Of a DNA stretch of 64,000 nt, positions 8,384 through 17,099 are shown one piece after another (positions within the stretch are counted from its first letter, which is position 1; each line of letters starts with the position of its first letter). A program made the translations under genes and the position numbers. The DNA is taken from contig JBMOEW010000011.1 of assembly GCA_049314555.1 (NCBI GenBank), forward strand, positions 8,531-72,530, read 5' to 3'. The notes below the pieces were generated by a model. The model saw only the letters and a list, made by a program, of their open reading frames with translations. It was not told where the DNA came from and did not search any database. The DNA comes from REEB509 sp049314555 (lineage in GTDB: Bacteria; Pseudomonadota; Alphaproteobacteria; Caulobacterales; Aquidulcibacteraceae).

Positions 8384-8479
8384 GTGTCTCTCCCTTGCCT
8401 GCCGACAATGCTCGTCAGCCTCTTTTCGTTGGGGAGGGTAGTGTGTGGGGTGGAAAAAACCAGCAGGCAAGCTTGTTTT

Positions 8480-9433
8480 TTACGCTTCGAGGCGATGGAG
8501 GGCGAAGGCCTCCTGTGGGGCGAGCCAGACGCCGGTGACGCGCCAGCCCGCCGCCTCGGCCATGGAACGAAACGACTCCGGTGCCCATTTGTGGGAGCTT
8601 TCGGTGTGTATCGTTTCGCCAGCTTCAAACGTAAACCGGCCGGCGCTGCAGGTAATTGTTTGATCGCGCAGGCTAAACAGATGCATTTCCACGCGGCTTT
8701 CGGTGGCGTTCCAGCGGGCAAGGTGGGCGAACCCGGCGAGGTTTGCGTTGCCGGCGAGCTCGCGGTTGAGCCGCACCAGGATGTTTTTGTTGAAGGCTGC
8801 GGTGACGCCGAGGGCGTCATCGTAGGCGGGGATCACCACTGCTTGGGATTTGGGTGTGTCTACCCCGACAAGCATGACGGGGTCTTGGCCCAGGGCTGCC
8901 CGCGCATGCGCAAGGAGGGCGACGGCGGCACCGCGGTCCAGATTGCCGATGGTGGAGCCTGGAAAGAAGCACAGCTTGCGCCCCTTGGCTGCTGTGGCCG
9001 CCACTGGCAGGTGCCAAGTGGCGGTAAAGTCTGCCACGAGCGGGGCGACGTTGAGGGCGGGGAAGCGCTCGCGGATGGCTTTTGCACCAGCCAGGAGCGC
9101 CGGTTCTGCAATGTCGATGGGAATATAAAAGCTTGGGCGATCAAGTGCCTGCAGGAGCAAAGGCGTTTTGGTGCTGGAGCCTGATCCAAGCTCGATGACG
9201 GCCACGTCTTGCCCCAAGCCTGCGACGGCCTTCGGCATGACCGCTTCAAATAGGGCGATTTCGGTGCGGGTTGGGTAATACTCCGGAAGCTCCGTGATGG
9301 CTTCAAAGAGTTTTGCACCCAAAGGATCGTAAAGCCATTTCGGCGAAAGCCACTTCGGTGTGGCCGACAACCCATTGGATACGGCTTCGACGAAGCTGGT
9401 GGCCTGATTTTGGGGAAAGGCGTCGGCGCTCAT
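8480..9433 (-). CDS. egtD: L-histidine N(alpha)-methyltransferase (EgtD)
   Basis: EgtD trimethylates histidine to hercynine with S-adenosylmethionine, the first step of ergothioneine synthesis. The 317-residue length fits. Family motifs are YDPLGAKLFEAITELPEYYPTRTE at the N-terminus, the SAM motif VIELGSGSSTKT, PIDIAEPAL, FFPGSTIGNL, YDDALGVTAAFNKNIL and HTESSHKW near the C-terminus. The ATG at 9433 lies 40 bp behind epmB, on the same strand. EgtB, which usually sits next to EgtD, is not in this window, so whether the cell makes ergothioneine or only hercynine cannot be decided here. Confidence 0.9.
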   Translation of the reverse strand: MSADAFPQNQATSFVEAVSNGLSATPKWLSPKWLYDPLGAKLFEAITELPEYYPTRTEIALFEAVMPKAVAGLGQDVAVIELGSGSSTKTPLLLQALDRPSFYIPIDIAEPALLAGAKAIRERFPALNVAPLVADFTATWHLPVAATAAKGRKLCFFPGSTIGNLDRGAAVALLAHARAALGQDPVMLVGVDTPKSQAVVIPAYDDALGVTAAFNKNILVRLNRELAGNANLAGFAHLARWNATESRVEMHLFSLRDQTITCSAGRFTFEAGETIHTESSHKWAPESFRSMAEAAGWRVTGVWLAPQEAFALHRLEA

Positions 9434-9473
9434 TGCGACGGGTATAGCGGTCGATTGCGACAGCCGCGCGGCC

Positions 9474-10472
9474 TTAAGCCTGCGGCGGATACGCGCGCCA
9501 ATAACCGTCATATCCACACAAATGCAGCTCTGAACCGTTGTGTCGCGCGCCTTCCGCGTTGAGCCGCGCTTTGCCGTGGCCGCCCGGCTGATCCAGCACG
9601 TAGCTTGGCTGACAGAGGCCAGAGGCACCGCGGCGCAGGCCCTCTACCAGCTCCTGTCCGGCCGACACCGTTCCGCGCCAATGGGAGGTGCCGGGGGCCA
9701 GATCTGGATGATGGAGGTAGTAGGGTTTTATACGGTTTTCGACAAAGGCCCGCATGAGTGCATCCAGCGTGGCCACCTCGTCGTTGACGCCCTTCAAGAG
9801 CACCGACTGGCTAACCAAGGGGATGCCGGCGTCTGCCAGTCTGGCGATTGCGGCGCGCCCTTCGGTGGTGAACTCTTTGGGGTGGTTGGCATGGATCGAA
9901 ACCCATGTGGTGGCCCCTTCGGATTTGAGCGCTTCGACGAAGGCCGGCGTCACGCGGGCTGGGTCTACGAGCGGAACACGGGTGTGCCAGCGGATCACCT
10001 TGACGTGCGCAATGCTGGCAAGTGCCGTTGTGATGTCTTTGGCGCGGCGGGGTGAGAGCACGAACGGATCGCCGCCGGTGAGGATGACCTCCCATAAAGC
10101 TGGCGTGGATTGGATGTAGGCCAGGGCTGCATCCAATTCTGCGCCGGTTAGCGTGCCATCTCCCTGCGGCCCAACCATTTCGCGGCGGAAGCAAAACCGA
10201 CAATAGACCGGGCACACGTGCACGATCTTCAACAGGCAACGATCCGGGTAGCGATGAACGACGCCTTTGACCGGCGTATGGTGTTGATCGCCGATCGGGT
10301 CTGCCGTTTCTTCCGGCGTATCGATCAATTCGCGAACATCGGGCAAAAATTGTGCGGCGATTGGATCACCGATCTGGCCGGGGACCATCAGTCCTTCCAT
10401 TGCCGGGGTGATCGCCACGGCATAACGCGCAGCGACTTCAGCTAGCTGCTCACGGGGTTTCAGTGCCTTCAT
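9474..10472 (-). CDS. epmB: EF-P beta-lysylation protein EpmB (lysine 2,3-aminomutase family)
   Basis: A radical-SAM enzyme of 332 residues. The cluster motif CxxxCxxC is C87-PVY-C91-RF-C94, followed by FRRE. The later EVILTGGDP and VKVIRWHTRVP segments are typical of lysine 2,3-aminomutases. The near neighbours epmA and efp identify the role as conversion of alpha-lysine to (R)-beta-lysine for elongation factor P rather than lysine catabolism. The protein lacks the long C-terminal extension of catabolic KamA. The ATG at 10472 has no good Shine-Dalgarno site; a GTG at 10529 would add 19 residues. It is divergent from the small secreted protein gene. Confidence 0.88.
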   Translation of the reverse strand: MKALKPREQLAEVAARYAVAITPAMEGLMVPGQIGDPIAAQFLPDVRELIDTPEETADPIGDQHHTPVKGVVHRYPDRCLLKIVHVCPVYCRFCFRREMVGPQGDGTLTGAELDAALAYIQSTPALWEVILTGGDPFVLSPRRAKDITTALASIAHVKVIRWHTRVPLVDPARVTPAFVEALKSEGATTWVSIHANHPKEFTTEGRAAIARLADAGIPLVSQSVLLKGVNDEVATLDALMRAFVENRIKPYYLHHPDLAPGTSHWRGTVSAGQELVEGLRRGASGLCQPSYVLDQPGGHGKARLNAEGARHNGSELHLCGYDGYWRAYPPQA

Positions 10473-10577
10473 AGGGGGTGTGTGGCGATTCTGCTGGGCG
10501 GCGTCCAGGCTCGATTTTTGGTGACGCACGCGGTCGCTCAGGTTAACGTCCGTTTATTGATCCAAGGGGAGGCCAGG

Positions 10578-11009
10578 ATGCGACGCGCTATTGCATTGAT
10601 ATCAATGGTGATGACTTCGATGTTTGCCGCGCCTGCGTTGGCGGACGAGACCTGGACCGCACCGAATGTGGGGCGGATCGTTTGGGAAACCGACATTGGC
10701 GACACGTCGGTGTTTTCCTATCAGGCGCAAAGCGGGCGCACGGTAAAGATGTATGTCGAAGGCCTTCCAAGCAACATTTCAAACCGGCAAATCTTGGTGG
10801 GCTATTGGATGATTGCGGGCGATCCAGTGGGTAGCGGATTGTGCAATGTCGCGCTAACGGCGGCGGATGGAGCGATCTCTGCCACCTGGGGGCACTTCCA
10901 GATGCGGTTTGCGCGCCGGACGTTCCCAACCGGCTGGACAGCGACCATGACGGACTGCTTTGCGGGTCCGCGCACGACGATGCGGGCACGGCCAAACGTC
11001 GGTAACTGA
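10578..11009 (+). CDS. Small secreted protein, unknown function
   Basis: A 143-residue protein with a classical signal peptide (MRRAIALISMVMTSMFAAPALA, predicted cut after ALA). The mature part is about 120 residues, beta-rich by composition, with two cysteines (GLCNVAL and TDCFAG) that could form a disulfide in the periplasm. I do not recognise the family. The ATG is preceded by AGGGGAGG about 7 bases away, a strong site. It lies on the plus strand between epmB and epmA, which are on the minus strand, and ends 4 bp from the epmA stop, so it interrupts the EF-P set without sharing its direction. Confidence 0.72.
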   Translation: MRRAIALISMVMTSMFAAPALADETWTAPNVGRIVWETDIGDTSVFSYQAQSGRTVKMYVEGLPSNISNRQILVGYWMIAGDPVGSGLCNVALTAADGAISATWGHFQMRFARRTFPTGWTATMTDCFAGPRTTMRARPNVGN

Positions 11010-11013
11010 ACGG

Positions 11014-11934
11014 TTAGGCCTGGGGGGTCCACAGCACGTCGCTTATGGACCGGGCACCTGAGGCCAGCATAACGAGGCGGTCGAACCCCAAAGCGCAGCC
11101 TGACGCGGGCGGCATGAGGGTTAGGGCGGCCAAGAAGTCTTCGTCGATGGGCCAGCGCTCGCCGTAGCGCTGGTGCTTGAGGTCCATGGCTTGCTGCAGG
11201 CGGACGCGCTGCTCATGCGCATCGGTGAGTTCGCCGAAGCCGTTGGCGAGTTCCACACCGCAGGCGTAAAGCTCAAAGCGCTCTGCAACGCTGGGATCCT
11301 TTGGGCTGTGACGCGCGAGGGCAGCTTCTGAGAGTGGGTATTCGTGGAGTAGGGTCAGGGCGTCTTGGCCTAAGCGGGGCTCTATCTGTGTGACCAGGGA
11401 TGCTGCGAAGTTGTCCGGATCCGTTGGGGGTGCAGCAGCGGTGAAGGCTCGAAAGGCGGCCTGCACAGTGAGACGCTGGGGGCGCTGGAATGGGTCGCAG
11501 CTTTGGTCGCGCCACCGCAGGTTGGGGGTGTCGTTGGCGGTGGCGGCCAACCGGGCGATCGCTATTGAATCGTCCATAATGGCTTCGTAACCGGCATTGG
11601 CGCGATACCACTCCAACATGGTGAACTCGGGCGCGTGCAGGGGGCCGGTTTCGCCCGCGCGGTAAACCTTGCCAAGGAAGAAGATTTTGGTTTCGCCGGC
11701 CGCGAGAAGTTTCTTCATTGCAAACTCTGGGCTGGTGTGGAGATAGCCTGCGCTGGTTTGAAGGGCGGCGGTGTGGATTTCCGCGCCAGGGCTTGAGACC
11801 AGTGCGCCCGCATCAACCTCGGTAAAGCCTTGGCACTCGAACCAGGCCCTTACAGCACGCAAAATGGCCGTCCTTGCCCGCAAAAACGGGGCCCGGTCTT
11901 TGTGCCTTGCTGCATGCCACCAAGCGGCTTCCAT
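11014..11934 (-). CDS. epmA: EF-P lysine aminoacylase EpmA (GenX/PoxA)
   Basis: A truncated class II lysyl-tRNA synthetase paralogue of 306 residues (E. coli EpmA has 325). It has no anticodon-binding domain, and starts in the catalytic core. Class II motif 2 is seen around FLGKVYRAGETGPLHAPEFTMLEW and motif 3 is SGCALGFDRLVML. EpmA ligates beta-lysine, made by EpmB, to one lysine of EF-P. The gene is divergent from efp (86 bp between starts) and convergent with the small secreted protein gene. Together the three genes form a complete EpmA/EpmB/EF-P module; the hydroxylase EpmC is not present in the window. Confidence 0.93.
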   Translation of the reverse strand: MEAAWWHAARHKDRAPFLRARTAILRAVRAWFECQGFTEVDAGALVSSPGAEIHTAALQTSAGYLHTSPEFAMKKLLAAGETKIFFLGKVYRAGETGPLHAPEFTMLEWYRANAGYEAIMDDSIAIARLAATANDTPNLRWRDQSCDPFQRPQRLTVQAAFRAFTAAAPPTDPDNFAASLVTQIEPRLGQDALTLLHEYPLSEAALARHSPKDPSVAERFELYACGVELANGFGELTDAHEQRVRLQQAMDLKHQRYGERWPIDEDFLAALTLMPPASGCALGFDRLVMLASGARSISDVLWTPQA

Positions 11935-12020
11935 TGCGGCCCTTTGCGGTTCCAGGTATCAGGGCCGCTTGAACGTATCGGCCGGCCAATGCAAGGCCCC
12001 CAACTGCATCAGGTGTTTCC

Positions 12021-12596
12021 GTGGTCAAAGTGATCGCCAGCGACGTGCGCAAAGGCAATGTGATCGAGCATGAGGATGGGCAACTCTATGTTGTCATGGC
12101 CCACGAGACGTTTCGTCCGGGCAAAGGCACGCCGACCACCACGCTTGTCATGCGGCGGATTGTGGACGGTACCAAAGCTACGGTGACGTATAAGACCGGC
12201 GATGGCCTAGAAAAGGCCTTCGTTGAGGAAGTAAAACACACGTATCTGTTTGAGGACGGTGATGTGGGTTATGTCTTTATGAACCCAGACAACTATGAAC
12301 AGGTCATGGTGGGCAAAGATACTGTCGGGGATTCCGCGGTATACTTGGCGGCGGAAATGGAAGTCTATCTGACCATGTATGATGGGCAGGCGCTCGCCAT
12401 CACTTTGCCGCCCCGCGTGACGCTTGAAATTATGGAGACAGAGCCGGTTGTGAAGGGGCAAACGGCGTCTTCGTCTTATAAGCCGGCCAAACTGTCGAAT
12501 GGCGCGCGTTCCATGGTGCCGCCGCATATCGAGGCCGGGACGCGGATCGTGGTGTCGACCGAAGACGGATCCTATGTGGAGCGGGCGAAGGACTGA
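12021..12596 (+). CDS. efp: Elongation factor P
   Basis: A 191-residue EF-P with the three-domain architecture and normal length. It relieves ribosome stalling at polyproline stretches. The modified lysine is Lys35 in FRPGKGTP, the position corresponding to E. coli Lys34, in keeping with the adjacent EpmA and EpmB genes. The start is GTG at 12021, encoding MVKVIASDVRKG, which matches the usual alphaproteobacterial N-terminus; the ribosome site is weak (AGGTG). It is divergent from epmA, so the two share a promoter region. Confidence 0.97.
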   Translation: MVKVIASDVRKGNVIEHEDGQLYVVMAHETFRPGKGTPTTTLVMRRIVDGTKATVTYKTGDGLEKAFVEEVKHTYLFEDGDVGYVFMNPDNYEQVMVGKDTVGDSAVYLAAEMEVYLTMYDGQALAITLPPRVTLEIMETEPVVKGQTASSSYKPAKLSNGARSMVPPHIEAGTRIVVSTEDGSYVERAKD

Positions 12597-12675
12597 ACCG
12601 TCCTGACGCGCGTTCATGGTTTCATTTGCATTACACTGACGTCATGATGCCCCCTTGTTCTGAGGAGGCGTGCAC

Positions 12676-13659
12676 GTGGAGTTCTCAGCCGCGTTGGTTT
12701 GGTTGCAAGACTGGACTGCTTTGTTGTTCCATTACACGGCCGTGCCAATTGCGTTCGTGGGCCGGTGGATCGACCATCCAGTGGTGCGTTCCATTGGCCT
12801 GGTGCTTTTGGTGCTGGCGACCATCCGCTGGATGGGCGTGATTTATGGCGGGAAAGTCCAAAACGCGTTTTATGGGCCGGTGGCGATCCGCGCGCATTCT
12901 AATTCTGGTCTGCGCCGACAGGACATTCGCTTGCCGAAGGCGCTCGTTGATATGAGTCTGGATGGGGTGCACGCGGATTGCGAGGTTTACTACGCCTATA
13001 CTGACTGGCGCGGCAAACGACGCAAAGTGCGGGTTGGACGCATTGGGCAGTCTGTGATCAACGTCGTGCCTAGCGCATTGCCGGCTGTGCAAAACATGGT
13101 GGATGGCCAAGAGATTTCTGGCCGCATCGCGGATCTGCACTTTGTGGATGTGGTTATCCCGGTGCCTGAGGCCGATCCCGCCATCAACGTTGTGCTGCCA
13201 ACGCCGGAACGGGTGGGGGACTACATCCGCGAGAACAAGGTGTTGGAGTCATGGACCGACGACGACACTGCGGTGCGGATCTCGTTGCATGCAGACGAAT
13301 TGCGTAACATCATTGCTGCGCGGGAGGACTTCATTGTTGCGGGGGCAGAGCGCGTGCGCGCGGCGCGGGAGGGGAATTGGTGGGCGCGGCTGTCGCGGAG
13401 CCGGTTGGCACAGAAGCGCCCTGGGGTGATCGGCAGCTATTATCTGCGGTTTCGGCACTCGATGAATCCGATCGATATTCTTACCCGCCATCCCGATCGG
13501 GACTTGAAAATGACGGCGTGGTTGACGCTTCTGACCAGTCTGTTTGCGATGGTGATGGAGGCCTGGCCGATGCGTTCTGCGCCTATGCCGGTGGACGGTG
13601 TGGCGCAAACCGCGCAACATGGTTCCGATGCTATCCGAACACCGACGCGGGTGCCGTAA
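12676..13659 (+). CDS. Unknown membrane protein, first gene of a DUF1214/DUF1254 operon
   Basis: A 327-residue protein of unknown family. N-terminal hydrophobic helices lie around residues 8-60 (LFHYTAVPIAFV and SIGLVLLVLATIRWMGVIYGG). A large soluble region follows, rich in charged residues, and a last hydrophobic helix lies near the C-terminus (MTAWLTLLTSLFAMVMEAWPM). It is probably an inner-membrane protein. The GTG at 12676 was chosen because GAGGAGG is 8 bases upstream; a GTG at 12670 would be too close. It ends 13 bp before the DUF1214 gene and is probably co-transcribed with it. Confidence 0.7.
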   Translation: MEFSAALVWLQDWTALLFHYTAVPIAFVGRWIDHPVVRSIGLVLLVLATIRWMGVIYGGKVQNAFYGPVAIRAHSNSGLRRQDIRLPKALVDMSLDGVHADCEVYYAYTDWRGKRRKVRVGRIGQSVINVVPSALPAVQNMVDGQEISGRIADLHFVDVVIPVPEADPAINVVLPTPERVGDYIRENKVLESWTDDDTAVRISLHADELRNIIAAREDFIVAGAERVRAAREGNWWARLSRSRLAQKRPGVIGSYYLRFRHSMNPIDILTRHPDRDLKMTAWLTLLTSLFAMVMEAWPMRSAPMPVDGVAQTAQHGSDAIRTPTRVP

Positions 13660-13672
13660 ACCTAAGGAGCAC

Positions 13673-14266
13673 ATGGTGATCCGACGATTGGCGCTTTATG
13701 TGCTGGCCCTGTTGATTGGCCTTGTTTTGGGCGTAGGCTCTGCGATCTGGGTGTTGCGGTTGGGCCCCGCCTTGGGGGAAGTGAGTGTTGCCGGCTGGAC
13801 GGGCACGTTTAGCGCTGGTTCTGCGCGCGCCGATCCGTATACGCGCGCTGTGGTGGCCGCCCGTGGCCTGCTCGCAGCTACCACCGATGAAGCGGTCTAT
13901 CTTAATCGAACCCTTGATGATCAGGGTACTCCGCTCTCGGAGCGCTGCGACTATGAGGTGAGGGGCGGCGCGATGCCGGCGCAGTGGTGGTCTTTGACGG
14001 TGTATGCGCGAAACGACTTTCTTCCGCCGAATGCGGACGATGCGCTCTCCCTTGATGCGACGCGAGCCGGCGGTGGTGCCTTTTCGCTGCGCCTTTCGGC
14101 TGTGCGGCCGGATGCCGGCGCGCCCTGGATTTCAACGAAGGCCGCCGGCGAAGGGTTTACCTTGATGCTGCGGCTGTATCGTCCATCTTCAGCGTTCTTG
14201 GGTGATCCGGGTGCGTATCTGACGCCGCCGACGATCCGAAGGCTGACGTGTCGGGGGGGCGTGTGA
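13673..14266 (+). CDS. DUF1214 domain protein
   Basis: A 197-residue envelope protein. The N-terminus (RRLALYVLALLIGLVLGVGSAIWVL) is a membrane anchor or signal. The rest matches the DUF1214 domain pattern: YTRAVVAARGLLAATTDEAVYL, then SERCDYEVRGGAMPAQWWSLTVYA and NDFLPPNADDALSL. DUF1214 usually occurs with DUF1254, either fused or in neighbouring genes, and here the DUF1254-like gene follows with a TGATG overlap. AAGGAG precedes the ATG by 4 bases. The function of this domain is unknown. Confidence 0.75.
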   Translation: MVIRRLALYVLALLIGLVLGVGSAIWVLRLGPALGEVSVAGWTGTFSAGSARADPYTRAVVAARGLLAATTDEAVYLNRTLDDQGTPLSERCDYEVRGGAMPAQWWSLTVYARNDFLPPNADDALSLDATRAGGGAFSLRLSAVRPDAGAPWISTKAAGEGFTLMLRLYRPSSAFLGDPGAYLTPPTIRRLTCRGGV

Positions 14267-14793
14267 TGAGGGTTTTTTTCGGCTTTTTGGGCTATGTGTT
14301 GTTGGTGGCGGTGATCGCGCTGGCGGCTCATGTGGCGACGCTTATGGCGTATCCTTCGGTTGCGATGGAGCGTGCGATCGCTGTGATCGCGCCGCGCGGG
14401 GAGGGCGTCAACGCTTGGCGGCATTCACCCCGGGTGACGGCCCAATCGCAGAGGATCGTGCGATCGTCGCCAGATCTTGCCTATTCGGCCTGTGCCTTTG
14501 ACCTCTGGCTGGGGCCGGTCACGATCAAGGTGGGGTCGTACGCGGACATGTGGAGTCTGGTGCTATATGATCGGGCAAGCAATGTGTTCGGACATTTCAA
14601 CGATCTGGAGTATCCGGACGGCGTTACCGTTACGCTGATCCGTGAAGGGGCTGCACCGCCGGCCAACGCACAGGGGATTGTGCTGGAAAGCCCCAGCCGG
14701 CGCGGGATTGCGCTGGTGCGCCGATTGGCCCCGACCGTTTCAGGATTTTCCGCGGCTGAAACGGCAAGGCGCGATGATGTTTGCCGCGGTTAG
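14266..14793 (+). CDS. DUF1254-like domain protein
   Basis: A 175-residue protein with an N-terminal membrane helix (VFFGFLGYVLLVAVIALAAHVATL) and a domain with the DUF1254 N-terminal pattern (YSACAFDLWLGPVTIKVG, MWSLVLYDRASNVFGHFND). The start ATG overlaps the stop of the DUF1214 gene by 1 base (TGATG), which points to translational coupling. It overlaps the convergent flavoprotein gene by 4 bases at its end. Function is unknown; the pairing with DUF1214 suggests that the two proteins work together in the envelope. Confidence 0.72.
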   Translation: MRVFFGFLGYVLLVAVIALAAHVATLMAYPSVAMERAIAVIAPRGEGVNAWRHSPRVTAQSQRIVRSSPDLAYSACAFDLWLGPVTIKVGSYADMWSLVLYDRASNVFGHFNDLEYPDGVTVTLIREGAAPPANAQGIVLESPSRRGIALVRRLAPTVSGFSAAETARRDDVCRG

Positions 14794-16217
14794 GGAATCT
14801 TCTGCAATAGAGCAACCAGGAATTTGGTCCGTGGGCTGAAAAGGGTCGGCACGTACCATTGGCCGGCGACGCGCTTTACGATTTCGCCGCGGGTTGGGTA
14901 GGGGGCGATTACGTTTGTCAAAGCCCGGATCTTTAGCTTGTTGCTCATGGCCAGCGTTATTTGCTGGATGATGTCGCCGGCATTGTCGCCGACGATACAG
15001 GCCCCAAGAATTGTGCCTTTGGCGTCGGTGACGATCTGGGCAAAACCTTCATGGCTGGCTTCGGCTTGGGCGCGGTCGTTTTCTTCGAAACTCCAACGCA
15101 CGACACGCACGTTGGGGGTGCCGAGCAGCTGCTCGGCTTGCGCGGCCGTCAGGCCAACTTGGGCAAGTTCTGGTTCGCAGTAAGTAACTGCGGGGACCGG
15201 CAGGCTATCGACTTTGGTGCCGGTCTTGAAGAGTGCGTTGCGGACCCAGACGCTGGCGTGCCAGCCGGCGGCGTGGGTGAAGAACGAGCGGCCGTTGGCG
15301 TCGCCCACCGCCCAAACGCGCGGGTTGGAAACGCTTCGGAGCGTTGGTTTGGTGTGGACGCCTTTGGCATCGTGCGATACGCGCCCAGCTTCGAGGTCCA
15401 GGCCTTCCAGCACGGGGCTGCGACCGACTGCCACAAGCAGGTGCGTGCCGGCCACGGCCTGGCCGGTGTCTGTTGCAACACTGATTGCGCCTGCTTGCCC
15501 TGAAACTGCGGTTGCCTTGGTGTTTTCCAGGATGGTCACGCCTTCGGCGCGCAGGGCCTGGATTGCAACAGACGCGGCTTCTGGTTCGGCCTTGGCCAGC
15601 GCGCGACCGGCTTCGAGGATGGTGACCTGCGAACCGAGGCGGCGGAAGGCTTGGCCAAGTTCGATCCCAATCGGTCCAGCGCCCAGGATGATCAGGTGGC
15701 GGGGCTGGTCTTGGATGGAAAAAATCGTCTCGTTGGTGAGGTATGGGGTTTGATCCAGCCCGGGTATCCTTGGCACCACGGCCCTCGAGCCGGTGGCTAT
15801 GACAATCCGACGGGCGCGGACGCGCGCCGATGGAGATTCGACCGTGTTGGGATCTGTGAACTTGGCGTGTTCGCGGATCACGGTGCAGCCGAGTTTTTCA
15901 AACCGTTCTTGGCTGTCGACCGGCGCAATGGTGGCGATAACGCCCTGCACATGCGTCTTTACTCCGGCCCAGTGAATTAGAGGCTCGTGATTGGCAATGC
16001 CGAAGCGGGCGCTGGTGCGGGCGGCCTGGGCTGCCTTGCCCGCGCTGATCAGCGCTTTAGAGGGCACGCAGCCGAAGTTCAAGCAATCGCCGCCCATTTC
16101 TGCCTTTTCGAACAGGACCACCGATAGGCCCATTTGCGCCGCACCGGCAGCGACCGACAGGCCTCCAGAGCCTGCGCCGATGACGCAGACATCTGGCTTG
16201 ATCAGCTTTTGGGTCAT
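14790..16217 (-). CDS. MerA/Lpd-like pyridine nucleotide-disulfide oxidoreductase
   Basis: A 475-residue flavoprotein of the glutathione reductase/mercuric reductase family. FAD motif: CVIGAGSGGLSVA. The redox-active pair is CLNFGC (in GGDCLNFGCVPSKAL). NADP/NAD motif: IILGAGPIGIELG. The C-terminal region that in lipoamide dehydrogenase reads HPTxxE is YPTRGE here, as in MerA-like proteins without the usual His. There is no N-terminal HMA domain and no C-terminal vicinal Cys pair, so mercury reduction is not supported. It overlaps the TVP38 gene by 1 base (TAATG), a well-known partnership whose role is unsettled. Confidence 0.85.
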   Translation of the reverse strand: MTQKLIKPDVCVIGAGSGGLSVAAGAAQMGLSVVLFEKAEMGGDCLNFGCVPSKALISAGKAAQAARTSARFGIANHEPLIHWAGVKTHVQGVIATIAPVDSQERFEKLGCTVIREHAKFTDPNTVESPSARVRARRIVIATGSRAVVPRIPGLDQTPYLTNETIFSIQDQPRHLIILGAGPIGIELGQAFRRLGSQVTILEAGRALAKAEPEAASVAIQALRAEGVTILENTKATAVSGQAGAISVATDTGQAVAGTHLLVAVGRSPVLEGLDLEAGRVSHDAKGVHTKPTLRSVSNPRVWAVGDANGRSFFTHAAGWHASVWVRNALFKTGTKVDSLPVPAVTYCEPELAQVGLTAAQAEQLLGTPNVRVVRWSFEENDRAQAEASHEGFAQIVTDAKGTILGACIVGDNAGDIIQQITLAMSNKLKIRALTNVIAPYPTRGEIVKRVAGQWYVPTLFSPRTKFLVALLQKIP

Positions 16218-16963
16218 TAGGCTTGTTCCTTTCGGCCGAAGCTTTTGGCGATGACCGGAAGCAGTGCAAGGGCGATCAAGCCAATGATGGGGCCGATGAT
16301 GATCGGTTGAAACAAAAGCGCGCGCGCGGCGGCCACGGGATCGACGTCTGTGCCCGCGGCAAAAGCGGCCCGAAGACCGGCCCCCACCGCAGAGTAAACC
16401 ATTGTACCGGGAATAATGCCCAGCAAGGTCGCGAAGAAATAGTCCCGCAGCTTTACGCCAAGAAACGCGGGCACCAGATTGACTATGAAGAATGGCGCAC
16501 CGGGAAACAGCCGAAGCGTCAACAGGTAGTTGAAAGCATTTTCCTGAAAGCCCTTTTCTAGCTTGGCAATGAAGCCGCCGGCTCGGGCCCGCAAAGCGTC
16601 GCCAAAAGCGGTTTTGGCCGCGAGAAAAATCAACGTGGCACCAAGGGTGGCTGCGATCACTGTGGCTGGACCACCGATCCAAACGCCGAACAAAAAGCCG
16701 CCGCTGAGGGTCAAGAACAGGGCGCCTGGGATCGAAAAGGCCACCGCCGCCGTGTAGGCCGCCATGTAGATCAGCAGAGCCAGGGGCAGGTTTTGGGCGA
16801 CAAAAGCATCCATTGCCGCCGACTGTGTGCGTAGTGTTTCCAGCGACAGATGGCGATGAAGACCAAGGGCGTAGGCTAGTCCAAGGCCGCCCGCAATCAC
16901 CACGACGGGCAGAAAGCGCAGCCATGGGCTTTGTGTTTGTTGGGGGGGTGCGGTGTTGCTCAT
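16217..16963 (-). CDS. TVP38/TMEM64 (DedA-like) membrane protein
   Basis: An inner-membrane protein of 248 residues of the TVP38/TMEM64 family (DedA superfamily). The central region has FSIPGALFLTLSGGFLFG, the family G-rich segment, and LLGIIPGTMVYSAVGAGL, a second conserved motif. Several long hydrophobic stretches support 5 to 6 helices. It is the first gene of a two-gene operon with the MerA-like flavoprotein. These proteins are thought to handle lipid scrambling or membrane homeostasis; the link to a disulfide reductase is seen in many genomes but has no settled meaning. Confidence 0.85.
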   Translation of the reverse strand: MSNTAPPQQTQSPWLRFLPVVVIAGGLGLAYALGLHRHLSLETLRTQSAAMDAFVAQNLPLALLIYMAAYTAAVAFSIPGALFLTLSGGFLFGVWIGGPATVIAATLGATLIFLAAKTAFGDALRARAGGFIAKLEKGFQENAFNYLLTLRLFPGAPFFIVNLVPAFLGVKLRDYFFATLLGIIPGTMVYSAVGAGLRAAFAAGTDVDPVAAARALLFQPIIIGPIIGLIALALLPVIAKSFGRKEQA

Positions 16964-17099
16964 GGGGAACTTTCGATCGGATCGTGTTTGATTTCAAGAA
17001 CGCGTCGGCTGGGCGTGGCGTTACGGTCCCATCCAAAATTTGTGGTGAAGCGTAACACTTCGGTGGTCTGCGGCGTATCGGAGATCAAAGGAGCACCTG

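Noticed and set aside
10543..10557. Second CtrA-like site, TTAA-N7-TTAT, before the secreted protein gene
   Set aside because: One base off consensus and no cell-cycle context; too common by chance to report as a site.
15991..16254. Small plus-strand open frames inside the flavoprotein region
   Set aside because: They are antisense shadows without start signals.
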